The notes beneath the pieces are model-generated. The model was not told the DNA's origin. It ran no database searches and saw nothing but the letters and a program-made list of their open reading frames with translations. A program made the position numbers and the translations under genes. Shown piece by piece: positions 15,392-18,448 of a stretch of DNA of 18,448 bases; within the stretch, counting starts at the first letter, position 1; each line of letters starts with the position of its first letter. Source of the stretch: Bacteroidales bacterium. Its GTDB lineage: Bacteria; Bacteroidota; Bacteroidia; Bacteroidales; Muribaculaceae. The stretch is from the NCBI GenBank assembly GCA_004553095.1, contig SFMJ01000013.1, positions 1 to 18,448 on the forward strand. Direction: 5' to 3'.

Positions 15392-18244
15392 CTAATACCA
15401 TTTTACTCCATTTTGTGTTCTGGATCGCTGGTCGTATTTCAAGTCTTTGAGTATCGATGACTTCACCGCAATGTGGAAGTTGTAGGATTTGTATGGCCCT
15501 AATGGCACAAATGATGCAGTCATCGTGAAGCAGTGTAGGTCGCGACTTATGCTGCAGTTCATGTAGGCTATCTTGTGGGCGGTGAAGTCGTAGCTCGCCG
15601 AGAAGGAGAAGTTCCAGTTCTTGGTGGGACGTATGTTGCCGCTGAAACTCAGGTTCTGTGTCCATTTACCCTTGTAGTCCATCTTTTCGTAGTCGAAGTC
15701 GCCATAGCCGTAATTGACTGAGTAGTTGATCGATAGACTCCAGGGTATGCTCCATGAGGAGTAGCCGTCGGAGTCGGAATTCTTCTCTTCTCCGTTGTCT
15801 TTATCTTTCTCGCGCTTGCGCCGCGCCTGCTCGGCAAAGTCGTCCTGTCCTTCTTCGCCCCAGTCTTCGTCGTCAATGTTGCTCTGATTCTGTTCATTGT
15901 TTTTCTTGCGGCGGAAGGTGTCGTTGTTGAAGGTATAGGAGAAACTGGTGCCTGCCGATGAGAGCTTGTAGAGCCCGCGACCCTCTTGGATGCGTAACCT
16001 GTTTACGCGGACCGGCGACCCTGAGGAGTTGAGCTTGTAGACGTAGGGATCCCATGTCGTGTTCAGGTTGAGGTTGAAGTTCTTGACCAGTCGCAACATG
16101 ATGTTGGCTTGCAAGTTGCTAAGCCTCAGCGAGTCTGCCGCAAAGTTGTAGCTCTGTGACAGTGTCAGATTCTCTATTAGCGAGATTTTCTTGACTCCGG
16201 TGGTGTCTTTGTCGCTCTTGACTTTCATCTCCAGGTTGTTGGCAAGGCTCAATGTCACCAGACCACTCTTGCCACTGCTCGGCGCACCGAAAATGCCATG
16301 CTGGAACATGGAGTAGTATTTCCTGATCTGGTTGCCATTCTGATCGGGCATCAGATAGTAGTCGTAGATGCCCCAACCTTTGGCTCCAAAGTCGGGATGC
16401 CACCCCACGGAGATGGTTGGCGTCATGACGTGTCGGATCATCTGAACTTTGTCGCCCAGAAATTTCATCGGTTTCCAGAATCCATAGATTTTCGTGTCGA
16501 ATCCCATGGAGATGTTGAAGTCGAAGAGGTTGTAGAATCCGTAGGTGGTGTCCTGGATTTCGCGTGATGCCTGTGTGTCCCATTGCCTGCGGACTTTGCT
16601 GGTATACATGCGGTCGTTCAGCGAGATGGATGGCGATATGTTCAGGTATTTGAAGAGGGAGAAGGTGGCGGAGATGGGCACTGAGTGCTGCATACCGTTC
16701 TTCCAGTCTTTGATCAGACTCTTCTTGAAAAATTCATTCTGTGGCGAGGTGAGTGAGTTTTGTAATCGCCCTGTATATGAGAGTTTTATCTTCTCATACC
16801 AGCGTTCGCCTCCTACCGATTTCTTTCGCTTGAAGGGTGCCGTCTGCGACATGGTCACTGTGACGTTGGGGAAGCTTACCGAGAGTGTCGAGTCTTGACT
16901 TCGCTGTGAGATGCTCGCTGTGGTCGATAAGCTCCATTTGCTCCCCGGAAAGCGGTAGGTCAAGTTGATCGTACTCGATTTGGTGTTCTCGGTGAAGTTG
17001 GAGTTGTAGTAGGAGTTCAGATCATTGCGCGAGTAGCCTGTGGTTGCAAAGTTGACTGAGGCTGAGAAGGATAGGTTGGGGTTGGCTTTTGCATCCTGGG
17101 TGTGACTCCAAAGCACCTGGAAGTTGCGCATCTGCTGATAGTCGGGTGCCCCTTTGTCGCCATAGACGGTGTTGAGGAAGGAGATGTCGAACGATCCTTT
17201 GAATTTGTAGCGCTTTACATAGTTGGAGTGTGCACTTACTCCCCACGACCCCTTGGTGTAGATCTCGCCCCTTACCGCTAAGTCGATATTGTCGTTGATC
17301 GCAAAGTAGTAACCACCGTTACGGATATAGAATCCCTGGTTGTAGTCTTCGCCAAATGATGGGAAGATGACTCCGCTGGAGTATTTCTTGGAGAAGGGGA
17401 AGTAGCCGAAGGGGAGCGCCAAGGGGAGGGGCACATCTGCAAGCACCATGTAGCCGGGGCCGGTCACTACATCTTTCTCGGGACGCACTTTGCCTCGGGT
17501 CAACTGGAAGTAGAAGTGGGGATTCTCGTGGTCGTCGCAGGTGGTGTATCTGCCATTTTCCATATAGAAACTGCCATCTTCCATGCGTTTGGCTTTACCT
17601 CCTTGCAGGAATCCCTCTCCCTGCTCGGTGATTACTCCGGTGATGTAGCCTCGTTCGGTCTTGAAGTTATATTTCATCGTCTCCGACTCATATTCTCCCG
17701 ATTTGTCTTTGAACACCGGCTTGCCCTCCACCACGCCGGTGGTGTCTGCCATCCCCTTGGCATAGACCAAACTGCTGTCCATGTCCATGCGAATCTCTGC
17801 GGAGTTGAGCTTGAAGTCTTGATATTCTACGGTGCTGTTGCCATATAGACGGGCATTGTTGAGCCCTGATAAGACCAAGGAGTCGGTGGCGGTGAAGTTG
17901 ACTGATGTCTCTAAGTCTACTTTCTGTCGGTTGATGCGTGTGATGCCGCTTTTGCCTCGCACCATCGTGTCAAGTGGACTTCCCCCGACTCGAGAGTCTC
18001 GGTCGAGTAGGGTGTCGGTGGCTGTCGTATCTGCCCCGGAGAGTAGAAAGTCCGGTATGTCAATTCCACTCCTACCGCTGTCGGTCGGTGTGCCACTGTC
18101 GGTATGCAACGCCTCTGACGCTGCCGCTGCGACAGTGTCTATGACGTCCGAACCTCGTGTCATCTCCGGATGGCTCCGAGACGTTTGTGAATAGCCGATG
18201 CCTATCAACAGGGCACCAAGTATGTAGAATAAAAGTTGTTTCAA
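15392..18244 (-). CDS. lptD: LptD-type LPS assembly outer-membrane protein, TTG start
   Basis: Outer-membrane beta barrel of the LPS transport machine, which inserts lipopolysaccharide into the outer leaflet. 950 residues. A signal peptide covers about 1-19 (KQLLFYILGALLIGIGYSQ); an OstA/LptA-like beta-jellyroll follows (about 100-240, with YGNSTVEYQDFKLNSAEI), then a barrel with alternating aromatic strands and a terminal aromatic (VKWY). A charged insert rich in Asp, Glu, Lys and Arg spans about 777-826. Cysteines at about 236, 897 and 903 could form disulphides. The start must be TTG 18242-18244: a stop lies four codons upstream in frame, and the next Met (residue 29) would lose the signal peptide. 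Confidence 0.9.
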   Translation of the reverse strand: MKQLLFYILGALLIGIGYSQTSRSHPEMTRGSDVIDTVAAAASEALHTDSGTPTDSGRSGIDIPDFLLSGADTTATDTLLDRDSRVGGSPLDTMVRGKSGITRINRQKVDLETSVNFTATDSLVLSGLNNARLYGNSTVEYQDFKLNSAEIRMDMDSSLVYAKGMADTTGVVEGKPVFKDKSGEYESETMKYNFKTERGYITGVITEQGEGFLQGGKAKRMEDGSFYMENGRYTTCDDHENPHFYFQLTRGKVRPEKDVVTGPGYMVLADVPLPLALPFGYFPFSKKYSSGVIFPSFGEDYNQGFYIRNGGYYFAINDNIDLAVRGEIYTKGSWGVSAHSNYVKRYKFKGSFDISFLNTVYGDKGAPDYQQMRNFQVLWSHTQDAKANPNLSFSASVNFATTGYSRNDLNSYYNSNFTENTKSSTINLTYRFPGSKWSLSTTASISQRSQDSTLSVSFPNVTVTMSQTAPFKRKKSVGGERWYEKIKLSYTGRLQNSLTSPQNEFFKKSLIKDWKNGMQHSVPISATFSLFKYLNISPSISLNDRMYTSKVRRQWDTQASREIQDTTYGFYNLFDFNISMGFDTKIYGFWKPMKFLGDKVQMIRHVMTPTISVGWHPDFGAKGWGIYDYYLMPDQNGNQIRKYYSMFQHGIFGAPSSGKSGLVTLSLANNLEMKVKSDKDTTGVKKISLIENLTLSQSYNFAADSLRLSNLQANIMLRLVKNFNLNLNTTWDPYVYKLNSSGSPVRVNRLRIQEGRGLYKLSSAGTSFSYTFNNDTFRRKKNNEQNQSNIDDEDWGEEGQDDFAEQARRKREKDKDNGEEKNSDSDGYSSWSIPWSLSINYSVNYGYGDFDYEKMDYKGKWTQNLSFSGNIRPTKNWNFSFSASYDFTAHKIAYMNCSISRDLHCFTMTASFVPLGPYKSYNFHIAVKSSILKDLKYDQRSRTQNGVKWY

Positions 18245-18274
18245 TTCTTGTGTTTATGCTCCCGCATTTCATCC

Positions 18275-18292
18275 TTTCGAGACATCTCGAAA
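18275..18292 (-). promoter_or_regulatory. Hairpin in the lptD 5' leader
   Basis: TTTCGAG (18275-18281) pairs with CTCGAAA (18286-18292) around a 4-nt loop. It lies between the predicted transcription start (near 18321) and the TTG start codon. It has no T-run and is not a terminator. Translational control or mRNA stabilisation is possible but not shown. Confidence 0.45.
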
Positions 18293-18327
18293 ACGGTTTT
18301 TCTCGCGGTCGCTTTCATTTCAACCTA

Positions 18328-18358
18328 CAAAGTTATATTTATTTGTACAATCTTCAAA
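18328..18358 (-). promoter_or_regulatory. Bacteroidota-type promoter of lptD
   Basis: On the minus strand TTTG (18358-18355), a 19-nt spacer and TAACTTTG (18335-18328) match the -33/-7 consensus perfectly. Transcription would start near 18321, leaving a leader of about 75 nt. Confidence 0.8.
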
Positions 18359-18370
18359 ATCTATCACCCA

Positions 18371-18395
18371 CTCTTTTACTCTCTTTTACTCTTTT
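18371..18395. repeat. Pyrimidine-rich 10-bp tandem repeat upstream of lptD
   Basis: CTCTTTTACT occurs twice in tandem (18371-18390), followed by a partial third unit, just upstream of the lptD -33 box. The rest of 18396-18448 is T-rich; I see no gene in it before the window ends. Confidence 0.6.
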
Positions 18396-18448
18396 CCCCC
18401 TCGTTTATTAATATTTTTTTACCCTTTTTTTAATATCTTGCTTTAATC

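Overview
The window looks like chromosomal DNA from a member of the order Bacteroidales (Bacteroidota). The evidence is the uL13-uS9-uS2-EF-Ts gene order, a GldH lipoprotein, a large LptD-type outer-membrane barrel, promoters of the Bacteroidota type (TTTG, then 19-20 nt, then TAnnTTTG), and start regions that are A-rich rather than Shine-Dalgarno. The family within the order cannot be fixed from the sequence; a Muribaculaceae-like gut lineage is only a guess. I see no rRNA, tRNA, CRISPR array, IS element, integrase or prophage gene. The content is almost wholly housekeeping, densely packed and nearly all on the minus strand.

Layout, left to right. Positions 1-187 hold the region downstream of enolase, with a strong terminator hairpin and two copies of a short motif, GCGCTCTAA. 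Enolase (188-1489, -) is divergent from a RecD-like helicase (about 1707-3104, +), the only plus-strand gene. The helicase converges on the translation operon rplM-rpsI-rpsB-tsf (6194 down to 3229, -), which has its own promoter at 6303-6333 and ends in a textbook intrinsic terminator at 3139-3170. From 18244 down to 6374 there follows a run of ten minus-strand genes: lptD, a small coiled-coil gene, zapA, rny, ricT, gldH, an M24 peptidase, cca, and two GT-B glycosyltransferases. Clear promoters precede lptD (18328-18358) and the coiled-coil gene (15348-15379).

How the genes work together. The left half is glycolysis and translation. The right half mixes envelope biogenesis (LptD, GldH, two glycosyltransferases), cell division (ZapA and a possible partner) and RNA metabolism (RNase Y, RicT, CCA-adding enzyme). 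The most informative arrangement is rny-ricT-gldH-M24, with 16-nt spacing followed by two 4-nt ATGA overlaps. It places RNase Y beside RicT, whose Bacillus homologue belongs to a complex that modulates RNase Y.

I did not find a new defence or mobile system. The best leads are the RNase Y/RicT linkage, the strand-biased GCGCTCTAA motif, the coiled-coil partner of ZapA, the paired hairpins between rpsB and tsf, and an M24 enzyme lacking the usual second active-site histidine. Several genes use non-ATG starts: GTG for rplM, TTG for cca, ricT and lptD.
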